Source: Desulfovibrionaceae bacterium (GTDB taxonomy: Bacteria > Desulfobacterota > Desulfovibrionia > Desulfovibrionales > Desulfovibrionaceae). Taken from it: a stretch of 39,883 bases of DNA. A program made the position numbers and the translations under genes. The stretch covers positions 1-39,883 of the forward strand of contig JAFLSV010000018.1 in NCBI GenBank assembly GCA_022510785.1. The letters are read 5' to 3'. This document shows positions 1-8,603 of the stretch, one piece after another (position 1 is the first letter of the stretch; each line of letters opens with the position of its first letter). The notes under the pieces are model-generated. The model was not told where the DNA came from. It saw only the letters and a list, made by a program, of their open reading frames with translations, and ran no database searches.

Positions 1-611
1 GCCTCCAGCTCCTCCAGCCGCGCCTCGGCCTCATCCACCCGGGCCACAATGCCGGAATTTTCCCCGCCCGTGTCTCCGGAAAGTTCGCCTTCCAGCGCCC
101 CCACCCGTTCGTTCAGGTCCTGGAATTGTCGCCGCGTGGCGTAGCCCTCGTCAGACACCTGAATGATCAGCCTGGCGTTTGATGCCTGCGCGATGGGCAC
201 GGTGAGTTCGTGCGTAACCGTCTGGCCATCCTGAGGCAGCATCTTGTAATAGGGCGCGTGATTGGCGTAGGCGTACAGCACATCAGGGTTGTCCGCTTCA
301 TCTTCCGCGTCTTCCAGCCGGCCGATGACGCCCAGCTCACGTATCCAGAAGCCGCCTTCAGAGGCCGGGATGACCGCATGCAGCAGGGTAATTTTGGGAT
401 CGTCCTCATCCAGACTTTTGGCGTCGATGGGACGGCGATGCACCTCGTGCACCAGTTCCGTCACGGCAGGATTGGGCGTCACCTCTTCAAGATTGGCGTC
501 ACCGATGGCAATATGCGTGAGTATGATGCCCCGACCTTCCGCCAGGGCACGGGCTTCCAGTGCTGCGCCGGCTTCGGTCAGCACGGCGTAATATTTGGGA
601 GTATCCGGCAT
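1..611 (-). CDS. Tail-collar fibre protein, N-terminal part
   Basis: The frame opens at ATG 611 and stays open to the window edge, giving about 203 residues of an unfinished protein. The start reads MPDTPKYYAVLTEAGAALEA and is followed by ITHIAIGD-type and GGFWIRELGVIG segments, which are typical of the N-terminal attachment domain of phage tail-collar fibres. This domain joins the fibre to the baseplate, and the receptor-binding end lies outside the window. The last visible residues (VGALEGELS, ARVDEAEARLEELEA) look like the beginning of a coiled-coil shaft. It sits 9 nt after the gp48-like gene, which is the position of fibre gene S in Mu. Confidence 0.85.
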   Translation of the reverse strand, partial: MPDTPKYYAVLTEAGAALEARALAEGRGIILTHIAIGDANLEEVTPNPAVTELVHEVHRRPIDAKSLDEDDPKITLLHAVIPASEGGFWIRELGVIGRLEDAEDEADNPDVLYAYANHAPYYKMLPQDGQTVTHELTVPIAQASNARLIIQVSDEGYATRRQFQDLNERVGALEGELSGDTGGENSGIVARVDEAEARLEELE

Positions 612-620
612 AATCTGTTC

Positions 621-1277
621 CTATGCCGCCGGACGCGCCGCCAGGCGGGTTGAAGTAAGCGAAACTGTGCCCACAGCCATTTTGAGCGTTGTTGTTGGAA
701 TGACCGGAACGGAAAACCAGAAACGGCATCCGCTTGTGGTCCAGGTGCGCAGACCGACGGCAATGGCGCGATCAAGCGGTGTTTTGTCCGTGGTCCACAG
801 GGTTTCCAGCTTCGAGCGGGCGGGCTTGTATTCGTTGGCCAGCCAGAAGGCTAGGGCCGCCGCATCCATGTCGAACACCGCGTTGCTTACGTCCAGCCGT
901 ACACGGAAATGCGCCCACAAATCCAAACTGGATGCTGGCAGGATGGCGGCAGGCAGACGATTTTCCGTAAAAATCCGCTCCAGCCCCCGCACCTTGCCGC
1001 CCAGTTTGTGCCAGGCAAAGGCGTTGACCACGCGCAGGCGATAGCTGTCGTCCGAGTCGAAAGCGTGACGCGCAATCCCCCGGCTTGCCCCGTAACGGCC
1101 GATGAGTTCCGCATCCGCCGTGGCAGGCGAAAACTGACGGCGCAGCCACAGGATGTCTTCCCGCACATCGTCCATGGAGAGCGCCAGACCCTTGACCAGC
1201 GCGGACACAGGCCCCGGCTGGAATATGTGCGGCCAGTTCAGCTTTTCGTGGAAATACTGCCAGAACGGGCTTGCCAT
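621..1277 (-). CDS. Baseplate/tail protein I family (Mu gp48-like)
   Basis: This 218-residue protein starts MASPFWQYFHEKLNWPHIF and has a helical N-terminal half. The segment LIGRYGASRGIARHAFDSDD followed by RLRVVNAFAWHKLGGKVRG is characteristic of the tail protein I / Mu gp48 group, which links the baseplate wedge to the fibre. It lies two bases after the gp47-like gene and nine before the fibre gene, so the three are probably co-translated. Assignment rests on position and this segment. The C-terminal third (VGTVSLTSTRLAARPAA) is not informative. Confidence 0.75.
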   Translation of the reverse strand: MASPFWQYFHEKLNWPHIFQPGPVSALVKGLALSMDDVREDILWLRRQFSPATADAELIGRYGASRGIARHAFDSDDSYRLRVVNAFAWHKLGGKVRGLERIFTENRLPAAILPASSLDLWAHFRVRLDVSNAVFDMDAAALAFWLANEYKPARSKLETLWTTDKTPLDRAIAVGLRTWTTSGCRFWFSVPVIPTTTLKMAVGTVSLTSTRLAARPAA

Positions 1278-1279
1278 GG

Positions 1280-2431
1280 TCAGTCCTCATTCGCCCAGGC
1301 GACAGACAGCGACAGTTCATCCAGCCGGGCCAACCCGTCCGCAGGGATGCTGATGTCTTCCGCCGGGCTTTCCCAGCGAATACGCTTCACCCCGCTGATG
1401 CTGACCATGCCGGACGCCAGACGGTCACGCACCACATCCTTCCCGATGCTGAAACGCGGGATGTCCTGAGTGTCGCCGGAAGAAAACATGGAACGCACCC
1501 AGCTTTCCGCCTGCGCCGTGATGGCTTCGGCATCCCCCGACACAAGCTCCAGCGTGGCCCGGACAGAGACCGGCACAGGGGTTGGCTCTTTCACCAGCAG
1601 GTCGTGATTGATGACAATGGCGGCGGAAAGCTGGGCACGGACTTCTTCCAGCAGGCGTTCAGTCGGCAGACCGGCGGAACCCTGAACCACCACATCCACC
1701 GTGCCCTCGCCTCGCGGGTGCTGATCCGCCACATACACATCCACCACGCCCGGAACGCTCAGAGCCGCAGCCTCATAGGCCGCACGGGTCACGCCGGCCT
1801 TGCTCTTCCAGGCCAGAACGTAGCGGCGTTGCAAGGAGGCGTCGCTCTCTTCATCCGCCCCCTCTTCGGTCAGCCAGGCCGCCTCGTTGGTCACGCCCCG
1901 GATGCCCTCCACCGGCGTCACCAGTTCGCAAATCTGCCCCACGGCGGCGTTGGCTCCCTGGCCGTATTCTTCCGCCGTGGCAGACACGGCCACAGATTCC
2001 GCGCCGTCTGGCAGCACGGCCAGTTCATCCGTCACATAGCGGTAAATCGTGCCCGTGCCGTCCGGCCTGGTGCGCACGATACGCCCGGCGGGAATGCGCA
2101 CATTGCCTTCCGCTTCGCCGCGCAGAAACAGCACCAGACCCCGCGCTCTGGTGGCGGGCTTGCGCGTTTCGCCCACCTGCGCCGCGTGCATATCCAGCCA
2201 TTCATCCGTGCTTTCCAGCGGGATGGCCTGCCTGTGGATACGGTCGAGGAAGTTATAAAGCTGCCACAGGCCCCAGGCGAAAATTTCAATGATACCCCGC
2301 ACAATGCCCTTATTCAGGTTGAGGCGGGACGGGAGCCAGCCTTTGGCCGCGTATTCATCCTGCACGGCTTCTATGCGCTCATAGAGGCCGGAGCGGATGT
2401 CACCGATACTTCTGGACAGCTTCACGCTCAT
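1280..2431 (-). CDS. Baseplate J-like protein (Mu gp47-like)
   Basis: The protein has 383 residues. It opens with a helical region (residues 1-75) ending in LESTDEWLDMHAAQVGETRKPA, followed by AGRIVRTRPDGTGTIYRYVTD and GIRGVTNEAAWLTEEGADEE. This is the usual order of baseplate J family wedge proteins, which trigger sheath contraction. The segment SDASLQRRYVLAWKSKAGVT at mid-length is the most typical part. Its start overlaps the end of the gp46-like gene by 4 nt, indicating translational coupling. Length is normal for the family. Confidence 0.9.
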   Translation of the reverse strand: MSVKLSRSIGDIRSGLYERIEAVQDEYAAKGWLPSRLNLNKGIVRGIIEIFAWGLWQLYNFLDRIHRQAIPLESTDEWLDMHAAQVGETRKPATRARGLVLFLRGEAEGNVRIPAGRIVRTRPDGTGTIYRYVTDELAVLPDGAESVAVSATAEEYGQGANAAVGQICELVTPVEGIRGVTNEAAWLTEEGADEESDASLQRRYVLAWKSKAGVTRAAYEAAALSVPGVVDVYVADQHPRGEGTVDVVVQGSAGLPTERLLEEVRAQLSAAIVINHDLLVKEPTPVPVSVRATLELVSGDAEAITAQAESWVRSMFSSGDTQDIPRFSIGKDVVRDRLASGMVSISGVKRIRWESPAEDISIPADGLARLDELSLSVAWANED

Positions 2432-2874
2432 AAGGCCGCCTCCGGGGTTTTGGGCCTGCCGTCAGTGATAATCAGCCCCTTTGTGGTCTTGTCCGCCTGC
2501 AAAACCAGATTCAGCGGCTGATCATCACCTATGAATTTCCAGGATACGGATACAATCACACTGCGATCATCCCATGAAAGCAGAGAACTTTTGACGCTGC
2601 CCACCACCACACGCGGGTCTTCTTCCACGCGCCTGGTCACTTCCGCAAGCAAGGCCGCCCGCGTGATGGCCGTGCTGTCCTCATAATACCAGTCGGACAC
2701 CAGACTGCCGAAATCCTGATCATAGAAGAGGCTGCCCAGGCGCGTGAACAGGCGCAGTTTCACATCCTGCACGCCCGTTTCCACACCGGCAGTCAAAACA
2801 AGTTCGCCGTTAGCCGCCACTTTGGCCTGCCCGGCATTATCAAGGGCTATATCCTGCCCCCACCTGTCACTCAT
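2428..2874 (-). CDS. Baseplate protein, GPW/gp25-type (Mu gp46-like)
   Basis: The product has about 148 residues. I chose the ATG at 2874 (MSDRWGQDIALD), which is preceded by a purine-rich stretch, over an upstream in-frame start. The segments GVQDVKLRLFTRLGSLFYDQ and DFGSLVSDWYYE match the GPW/gp25 baseplate wedge family. The later part, SSLLSWDDRSVIVSVSWKFI, fits the Mu gp46 variant. It is the first gene after a gap that holds a palindromic repeat, a putative late promoter and a plus-strand moron, so it probably starts a new transcript for the baseplate and fibre genes. Confidence 0.85.
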   Translation of the reverse strand: MSDRWGQDIALDNAGQAKVAANGELVLTAGVETGVQDVKLRLFTRLGSLFYDQDFGSLVSDWYYEDSTAITRAALLAEVTRRVEEDPRVVVGSVKSSLLSWDDRSVIVSVSWKFIGDDQPLNLVLQADKTTKGLIITDGRPKTPEAAL

Positions 2875-2900
2875 CCGTTCCTCGCTCAGCTCCATGCTCT

Positions 2901-3017
2901 GCTGTCGCTATCCGTAAGCAGGCAAGCCTGCTAACGGCTACCGCGCCCGGCGGGCAAAGCCCGACCGGGCCTTCGCTCGTCACTCCAGGCGGCGCACGCG
3001 CCGCGCCTCCGGCGGTT
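2901..3017. repeat. Dispersed palindromic repeat, copy 1
   Basis: The stretch begins GCTGTCGCTATCCGTAAGC, followed by a perfect hairpin (AGCAGGC, two bases, GCCTGCT) and ACGGCTACCGC. A second GC-rich palindrome follows at 2943-2969, then a further GC-rich inverted segment at 2989-3017. Related modules occur near 5121, 9201, 11791, 13493 and, more weakly, 19658. No protein can be supported here. Confidence 0.75.
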
Positions 3018-3035
3018 GCGGTAGCTCATGGGGCA

Positions 3036-3108
3036 TACTCTGGCACACAAAAGAGAAACGCACCCGGAAAGGGCGCGTTCTATGCGAAGGATTTTTGGGG
3101 GATTTTAC
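3036..3108 (-). promoter_or_regulatory. Putative late promoter element A, upstream of gp46-like gene
   Basis: Read on the minus strand, this contains TAAAATC, then CTTCGCATAGAACGCGCCC, then TTTCCGGGTGCG and finally TTTTGTGTGCCAGAGTATG. It shares order and spacing with four other intergenic elements (near 9152, 16100, 19760 and 27085). The core forms a hairpin at 3057-3079. A sigma factor or activator role is inference from the repeated position in front of late genes. Confidence 0.5.
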
Positions 3109-3236
3109 GCCCGCTCTCCGGCGCGTTTCAGCCTGTCAACCATTTTCCTCACAAAGGTTAAGAATGGATGCCGCCCGGAGCTTATTTTTTTCTGACAACC
3201 AGCTGATTTATCAAGTAATTCACTCGGTAAAAAAAG

Positions 3237-3265
3237 TTGCGGAAATGTCCGAAAATGACTATCTT
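3237..3265 (+). promoter_or_regulatory. Possible promoter for the 3297 moron
   Basis: TTGCGG at 3237-3242 and TATCTT at 3260-3265 are separated by 17 bp in an AT-rich stretch directly before the plus-strand gene. The match to consensus is moderate (four of six in each hexamer). The resulting leader would be about 25 nt. Confidence 0.4.
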
Positions 3266-3296
3266 TTCTCCAAAAAGATAATTGGGAGGACACGTC

Positions 3297-3605
3297 ATGC
3301 ATGAAATTATTGATTTACTTGCGGTGAGACTTCATGAAGCTTGTAAGTCTGGTAAGTTATATCCTGATCCTCGCTTGGGGCAGGGTGAAAGGCTTCTGAA
3401 CCATTTTGTAACGGATTTTATGACTCAACTATTTAAACAATATAATCAGGGTGATATCAATAAGATCAAGGAAAAACTGGAAATAGCTCTTAATCGATTA
3501 GCACAGATGGGTTATGTGCGGCAAGGAAAAAGCGGATTAAGGGAATTTCCGATCCTTACGCGGCAGGGTCTAGAATACTTCTTTGTCCACGACAAAATCT
3601 CATGA
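3297..3605 (+). CDS. Small AT-rich moron protein, unknown function
   Basis: The 102-residue product begins MHEIIDLLAVRLHEACKSGK. The ATG at 3297 is chosen because a GGGAGGA ribosome-binding site lies 8 bases before it. The protein is mostly helical and ends with ALNRLAQMGYV ... REFPILTRQGLEYF, which resembles a winged-helix recognition helix and wing. It could therefore be a small regulator, but I do not recognise a family. It is AT-rich, runs against the surrounding tail operon between gp45-like and gp46-like genes, and has its own possible promoter. These are marks of a moron expressed independently of the lytic programme. Its stop lies 11 nt from the convergent spike gene stop. Confidence 0.75.
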   Translation: MHEIIDLLAVRLHEACKSGKLYPDPRLGQGERLLNHFVTDFMTQLFKQYNQGDINKIKEKLEIALNRLAQMGYVRQGKSGLREFPILTRQGLEYFFVHDKIS

Positions 3606-3616
3606 TTAATTCATAA

Positions 3617-4333
3617 TTAATGCGGGCAGGGGCCGCCGCTGCGGGTGCCCGCACTGGCGTTGCCGCCAACGGTCGCATCCCCCGTCACTTCCAGATTTCC
3701 TTCAATCCGCACATTCCCCACCTGGCGGCGATTGCCGGTTTCCGTGCTTTCTCCAGCCCCGCCGCCGGGGCCGGAAGAAGTCTTGTTCCCCTGCTCGACA
3801 ATCTGCGGCGCTTTCAGGGTCAGCGTTCCGCCCGCTTCCACGGAGGCATTGCCGCCCGCCTTGATGCTGGCGTTGCCGCCGATGGTCACGGTCCAGTCTT
3901 TGGACGATACGGTCAGAAAGGAACCGTCCTTTTCTATTTTCAGGCTCACGCCCGGCGTCTGCTGGATAATGAGTTCGTTCAGGCCGCATTCCGGCGCGGA
4001 ATTGCCCTGCCAGCGAAAATTGCTGATACGCGGGTAGTTCGGGTCTCCGTCATAATAGGACAGGTCGCACAGCGTCCCCACGGCGGGCGGACAGACAATG
4101 CCCCGCTTGGGGCCGCCCCACATGACAGGGATTTCCACCTGCGGAATGACCGGCTCATCCGGGTCCGGGCTTTCGTCATTGCGCAGGGGCTGGACATCGG
4201 CGAAATAGCGCCCGTCACTGGCATAGCTGGCCACGATGCGGGCCTTGCGCGTCATGCGGTAATACGAGCGCAGGTCCGGCATAGCCAGTTCCAGGGCACG
4301 CTTGAGCAGGGAAAGGATACTTTGCTCGGCCAT
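3617..4333 (-). CDS. Baseplate spike protein (gpV / Mu gp45-like)
   Basis: The 238-residue protein starts MAEQSILSLLKRALELAMPD at ATG 4333. The long open frame upstream has no supporting motif. An N-terminal helix is followed by an OB-fold-like region (YYRMTRKARIVASYASDGR; IPVMWGGPKRGIVCPPAVGT). The C-terminal half is rich in Gly, Asn and Ala repeats (IGGNASIKAGGNASVEAGGT), the signature of a trimeric beta-helical needle. It ends GGPCPH, where a metal-binding tip would be expected. Spike proteins of this family puncture the outer membrane on sheath contraction. Confidence 0.88.
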   Translation of the reverse strand: MAEQSILSLLKRALELAMPDLRSYYRMTRKARIVASYASDGRYFADVQPLRNDESPDPDEPVIPQVEIPVMWGGPKRGIVCPPAVGTLCDLSYYDGDPNYPRISNFRWQGNSAPECGLNELIIQQTPGVSLKIEKDGSFLTVSSKDWTVTIGGNASIKAGGNASVEAGGTLTLKAPQIVEQGNKTSSGPGGGAGESTETGNRRQVGNVRIEGNLEVTGDATVGGNASAGTRSGGPCPH

Positions 4334-4478
4334 AAGAATTCCCCAGTTTTCTGAAACGGCGTAAGTTTCGATGCCTTGCAAGGAAGACAAGGGCCGCGCA
4401 AGGGAGTGTACTCTTACTGTACTCGACCGCAGGGCGGCCCGCAGTCTGACGCCGCAGGACGCGAAAATTTCGCCGTTT
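4334..4478. other. Gap between hub and spike genes
   Basis: This 145-bp gap holds two copies of TGTACTC (at about 4407 and 4420) and GC-rich inverted segments around 4391-4441. I see no small gene with a ribosome-binding site and no member of the late-promoter family. Confidence 0.3.
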
Positions 4479-5396
4479 CTATCCCCAGCCCCCGTCATAG
4501 CCGTAGCCGATGGTGGTTGTATTGCCGTCCGCGCCCAGCGTATGAATGACCTCTTCCGCCCGCACCAGGCCGGAAAAGCCCCGCCGTGTGTCCCGGATGC
4601 GCACCCTGCGGCTGGCCGTCAGCCCCGGCAGGATGGTGGACACGGCATAGCTCATGCCCGCAGGGTTCGGGCTGTTCGTTATCAGGTTGGCCGCCGTCTC
4701 CACCACAAACACGTCCCCCGGCTCGTCTCCGTCCGACCAGTACAGGCCCGCAGCGCCCAGCCAGACGGCGTGCTTTGACAGGTCGTGCCCCCAGCTTCGC
4801 TCCAGACTGGACGCAAGCTGTTTTATGGCCCGCGCCACGGTCACGCGGGAAAACACGATATGCGGGAAGGTCTCCGTCGGAATGCTGATGCCCGCCACGG
4901 GCAGGCCCGTGGACGCCAGAATGCGGCGGGCCACCACGTCCGCCGGTTCCCCGTGCATGGCCTCTGTCACGGTCGTGTCGATCAGCGCCTGTTCCAGCCC
5001 CACGGCGAAAACGCGCACGGCATCCGGCCCGGCGGGCTGAAAATCCTTCACCGTGCCCGCCCATTCGTGCCAGGTTCCGCCCTCGCCCCGGTGCCCAAAG
5101 CGCACTTTGACGGCCTGCTTGCGGTAGCCGTTGCCCAGTTCGCTGGGCTTACGGATAGCGACAGCGGTTTCTTTGCTCCGTATGCCGCGTAACCCATTGC
5201 TGTCTTCATCCGTAACTTCCTGCGTCGCAACGGCTGAAGCTTGGGCAAGAGCGGCCTGGACTGAAGCGTCCGCGTCAGGGATGTCCACTTCGCAGGTTGA
5301 GACCACGGCCCGGCGGCGCAGGGACAGCACAATGCGCGGGCTGCGCAGCACTTCCACGCCGCCCACGTTACAGCGGATGTTGATGCCCTCAATCAT
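4479..5396 (-). CDS. Baseplate hub protein (gpD / Mu gpP-like) with repeat-derived insert
   Basis: The product has 305 residues. Start MIEGINIRCNVGGVEVLRS is two bases after the preceding gene. The segments VKVRFGHRGEGGTWHEWAGT and AMHGEPADVVARRILASTGL, and the C-terminal RGFSGLVRAEEVIHTLGADG, fit the tail hub family that holds the spike and ends the tube. Between the first strands (ending near residue 50) and VKVRFGHRG lies a segment of about 43 residues containing ATQEVTDEDSNGL and KETAVAIRKPSELGNG. This segment is encoded by a complete copy of the dispersed palindromic repeat, inserted without breaking the frame. Confidence 0.82.
   Translation of the reverse strand: MIEGINIRCNVGGVEVLRSPRIVLSLRRRAVVSTCEVDIPDADASVQAALAQASAVATQEVTDEDSNGLRGIRSKETAVAIRKPSELGNGYRKQAVKVRFGHRGEGGTWHEWAGTVKDFQPAGPDAVRVFAVGLEQALIDTTVTEAMHGEPADVVARRILASTGLPVAGISIPTETFPHIVFSRVTVARAIKQLASSLERSWGHDLSKHAVWLGAAGLYWSDGDEPGDVFVVETAANLITNSPNPAGMSYAVSTILPGLTASRRVRIRDTRRGFSGLVRAEEVIHTLGADGNTTTIGYGYDGGWG
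5121..5250. repeat. Dispersed palindromic repeat inside the hub gene
   Basis: On the plus strand this reads GCGGTAGCCGTTGCC, a stem, then GGGCTTACGGATAGCGACAG, about 30 bases, ATTGCTGTCTTCATCCGTAA, a stem, and AACGGCTGAAGC. The module order is the same as the intergenic copy at 13493-13613. The insertion keeps the reading frame of the surrounding gene. Confidence 0.8.
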
Positions 5397-5398
5397 GC

Positions 5399-5938
5399 TC
5401 AGTCCACCGTGACAATCAGGGTATCCTCTTCCGGCTTCGGTTCCGTGTCCGAGTTGCCCTTGTCCTTACCCTGATCCGCCAAATCGCCCGGCGTGGGCGT
5501 TTTGGCCTGCTCTTTCTCTGTTTTGACTATGGGCGGGTTGTGCTCCATAAAGCCCAGCGTGGCCGTGATTTCATCCGTTCTGTCGGATTCAGACGAACTC
5601 AACTGCGAAAAGACAACCTCCCTCACGCCCCGTGCCAGCAAATGCCGGTTGGCGACAGAGTAAATCTGCGGGTTCGCCTTGTCGTCCACCTTCTGAAACA
5701 TCCCTGCAAGCTGTTCCAGTTTGTCATAGCAACTGGATTCCTCGTCCGTCAGCAGGTACAGCGACACCATGATGTCACAGTCCTCAAAGCCCTGCGGCGT
5801 CTTCCGCGTGCCGGAGCAGCCGTCCACCTTCTGCTCGTCAAAACGGACCTTGCGTCCTACGCGCAGCGAACGCAGGATGCCCGGAAGCTCTTCCCCGTCC
5901 AGAGTGACCACGCCATCTTCAAACGTGATGATGTTCAT
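5399..5938 (-). CDS. Baseplate-region protein, family not recognised
   Basis: This 179-residue protein starts MNIITFEDGVVTLDGEELPG. The N-terminal two thirds are strand-rich (LRSLRVGRKVRFDEQKVDGC; ARGVREVVFSQLSSSESD). The C-terminal 45 residues are charged, Pro-rich and low in complexity, as in a flexible tail. It lies between the tape measure and the hub gene, where Mu encodes the gpN baseplate protein, but it is much shorter than gpN. A structural adaptor between tape-measure terminus, tube and hub is the likeliest role, judged from position only. Confidence 0.6.
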   Translation of the reverse strand: MNIITFEDGVVTLDGEELPGILRSLRVGRKVRFDEQKVDGCSGTRKTPQGFEDCDIMVSLYLLTDEESSCYDKLEQLAGMFQKVDDKANPQIYSVANRHLLARGVREVVFSQLSSSESDRTDEITATLGFMEHNPPIVKTEKEQAKTPTPGDLADQGKDKGNSDTEPKPEEDTLIVTVD

Positions 5939-5941
5939 TTT

Positions 5942-8599
5942 TTATGCCCCCATAATGGCAAGCTCGGCCTGCAATGCCTGCCGCAGAGAGTCCACAAAGG
6001 ATTCCACGTCCTTGACGCCGGAAACATTCACGGACTGAATGCTGATGTTTATGGTCTGGCCGCTCTGTGCGGTTTCGGCCCTGTTGCCGCCCGCCCCGCC
6101 CTCGCCAGCGGAGGACGCGCCGGGGGCCTCCGGAATGGACATGGCGGGCAATTCCGGTGATGCAGGCGTTGTCAGCGTTTGCCACCAGTCGCCGATTTTG
6201 CTGCCCACGGACGACAGGGCTTCGCCCACGCTGGCCACAAGGCCGCCCTGCGCCCCATTCACGCCCTCGGCCAGCGTGTCCATCATCCGTGCCCCGGATA
6301 AGGTAAGCTGGGACAGCGGGCCAACGTGCGCGTCCGAGAAGGGCAGGTACTCGCGCACCTTGGCAAAGACACCCGCCACGGAATCCACCACGGCGGACGC
6401 CATGCTTTTGAGGCCCTCGATAAAGGTATCCAGAAGCTTTGCGCCCGATTCAAACAGGCTCAGGCCGCTGAAGAAATCCAGCACGGCATTCCAGGCGTCC
6501 GTCACCCCGGCCAGAATGGACGCCCCGAACTCCGTGATGCCGGAGACAATGGCATCCCAGCAGGCGGCCACACCGTTGCAAAGGCCGTCCCAGACAACGC
6601 GGGCATCGGCCAGCAGTCCGTCCCAAAGATTGGTCCACCACGCCGCGATGTCGTCCCAGTACGCCACCAGCACCGCGACTATCGCAATCAGGGCCGCAAT
6701 GCCCAGAACCACAAGCCCTATGGGGTTCGCATTGAGCGCGATATTCAGCAGCCATTGCGCGGCGGTCCAGATTTTCACGGCGGCGGATATGGCCGTCATA
6801 ATGCCATGATACGCCACAAGAGCGCCCTTGACCGCGCCCACGGCGACCAGCACCACGCCCAACACCCGGCCCCACGCTTCCCAGGTGGAAACAGCGCCCA
6901 TAGCCTCGTTGCCGTTGAATACCCCGAACAGCTTACCCACAGCGTTCATCAGGGAGGCAAACACCAGACGGACAGGCTCAATCGCCATGCCCACCAGTTC
7001 CCAGGCGGCCACAAACGCCTGCCAGATGCCGGAAAAAAGGGCTTTGAGGCGGTACACAAAACGGGCAACCGTGGTCACAAGCCCGGCCAGCCCGGCGGCT
7101 TTTATCTGCGTGGCCAGTTCGCCCCGGATTTGCCCGCTGCCGTCCTTCAGCGTCTGGAAGACCGCCATAACGCCCTTGACCGTCAGCGTTATCTTGTTCC
7201 ACCAGTCGGACAGATAATCCGCCATGCCGCCAAAATTTGTCTTGTATGCGAGGTAAAGCAGGCCCAGCACGGCAATAACGGCCAACATCGGCGCACCCAG
7301 GCCCAAAATCGCGGCTTTGGCCGGGGCCAGGGCTTTGGCTATCATCGGCCCCACGGCGCTGAAAAACCAGAGAGCGCCGGAAAAGCCCGTCAGCGCCACC
7401 ACGGCCAGGCTGATGGCGGCCACGATTTTCAAAAGCACCGCCCCGAACGGACTTTGAGCGGCCTTGTCCAGTAGGCGCAGAAAGCCGGTCACACCGTTCA
7501 CGGCGGCCCGCACGGCAGGCAGAAACAGCTTGCCCACGGTAATCTGTACGCTTTCCCAGGCCGATCCCAGACTGCGCAGGGAACCGCCCAGCGTGTCATT
7601 CATCCGGGCGGCCATAGCTTCCGCAGCGCCGCCGGATTCATTGATGACGGCAATGTATTCTTCCAGTTTGCCAATGCCGCCCTTCTCAATAAGTTCCGAA
7701 AATCCGGCAATGGCCTCTTCGCCCACCACCATTTTCAGGGCCGCAATCTGTTCCGCCGTGCCCATATTTTTCAGGCTTGCGGCCATTTCGCCCAAAATGG
7801 TCACAGGGCTGCGCAGATTGCCCGCGCTGTCCTTCACCGTCACACCGAGCTTTTCAAAAAGCTCCTGCGCCTCCTTGGTCGGCGCGGCCAGCTTGTTGAG
7901 CATGGCCTTGAGAGAAGTGCCTGCCTGGCTGCCCTTGATGCCCACGTTGCCCAAAAGGCCAGCCATTGCCGCCGTCTCTTCCAGCGACAGCCCGGCCATG
8001 CGGGCCACCGGGGCGACATACTTCATCGTGTCGCCCAAAAGCTCCATGTTTGTGTTGGCTGTGGCGCAGGTCATGGCCAGTGTGTCAGCCACACGCCCCA
8101 TTTCACCGGCTTTCAGGCCAAACGCGCCCAGGATGTCAGACGAAATATCCGCCGCACGGCCCAGGTCTGTGGCTGTGGCTGCGGCAAGATTCAACACGCC
8201 GGGCAGGGCCGCGATATTTTCCGCAGCCGTAAAACCGGCCATTGCCAGATATTGTTCCGCCTGCCCCACCTGGACGGCGGTGAACTGCGTTGTCGCCCCC
8301 AGTTCCCGCGCTTTGGCTTCAAGGGCCTGCATTTCCGCGCCGCTTGCGCGGGATACGGCCCCCACCTTCGCCATTTGGTCTTCAAACCCGGCGGCCACTC
8401 CCACACAGACGCCGAACGCGCCAAGCATGGCCCCGGCGGCCAGAGCGACCGGGGCCATTGCTATGGCAAGATTGCCCATGCGCTTCCCCAGGGAAGCCAC
8501 GCCGCCTTCCACGCCCTGCATGGCGTGCTTCACGCGGTTCAGCGGGCCGGAAATCATGTCCACAAGCGACAATGTGGCGAAGACGTTGAAAACTTCCAT
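5942..8599 (-). CDS. Tail tape measure protein
   Basis: The product has 885 residues. ATG 8599 (MEVFNVFATLSLVDMISGPL) lies 4 nt after the stop of the frameshifted chaperone product. The N-terminal 300 residues carry the TP901-type core, with VGAVSRASGAEMQALEAKAR, ELGATTQFTAVQVGQAEQYL and the Gly/Ala-rich AAMAGLLGNVGIKGSQAGTS. Several hydrophobic stretches occur at about 45-70, 375-400, 425-445 and 625-645. These are usual for tape measures that enter the membrane during DNA injection. The length sets tail length, roughly 130 nm at the usual spacing per residue (inference). Confidence 0.93.
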   Translation of the reverse strand: MEVFNVFATLSLVDMISGPLNRVKHAMQGVEGGVASLGKRMGNLAIAMAPVALAAGAMLGAFGVCVGVAAGFEDQMAKVGAVSRASGAEMQALEAKARELGATTQFTAVQVGQAEQYLAMAGFTAAENIAALPGVLNLAAATATDLGRAADISSDILGAFGLKAGEMGRVADTLAMTCATANTNMELLGDTMKYVAPVARMAGLSLEETAAMAGLLGNVGIKGSQAGTSLKAMLNKLAAPTKEAQELFEKLGVTVKDSAGNLRSPVTILGEMAASLKNMGTAEQIAALKMVVGEEAIAGFSELIEKGGIGKLEEYIAVINESGGAAEAMAARMNDTLGGSLRSLGSAWESVQITVGKLFLPAVRAAVNGVTGFLRLLDKAAQSPFGAVLLKIVAAISLAVVALTGFSGALWFFSAVGPMIAKALAPAKAAILGLGAPMLAVIAVLGLLYLAYKTNFGGMADYLSDWWNKITLTVKGVMAVFQTLKDGSGQIRGELATQIKAAGLAGLVTTVARFVYRLKALFSGIWQAFVAAWELVGMAIEPVRLVFASLMNAVGKLFGVFNGNEAMGAVSTWEAWGRVLGVVLVAVGAVKGALVAYHGIMTAISAAVKIWTAAQWLLNIALNANPIGLVVLGIAALIAIVAVLVAYWDDIAAWWTNLWDGLLADARVVWDGLCNGVAACWDAIVSGITEFGASILAGVTDAWNAVLDFFSGLSLFESGAKLLDTFIEGLKSMASAVVDSVAGVFAKVREYLPFSDAHVGPLSQLTLSGARMMDTLAEGVNGAQGGLVASVGEALSSVGSKIGDWWQTLTTPASPELPAMSIPEAPGASSAGEGGAGGNRAETAQSGQTINISIQSVNVSGVKDVESFVDSLRQALQAELAIMGA

Positions 8600-8603
8600 G
8601 AGC

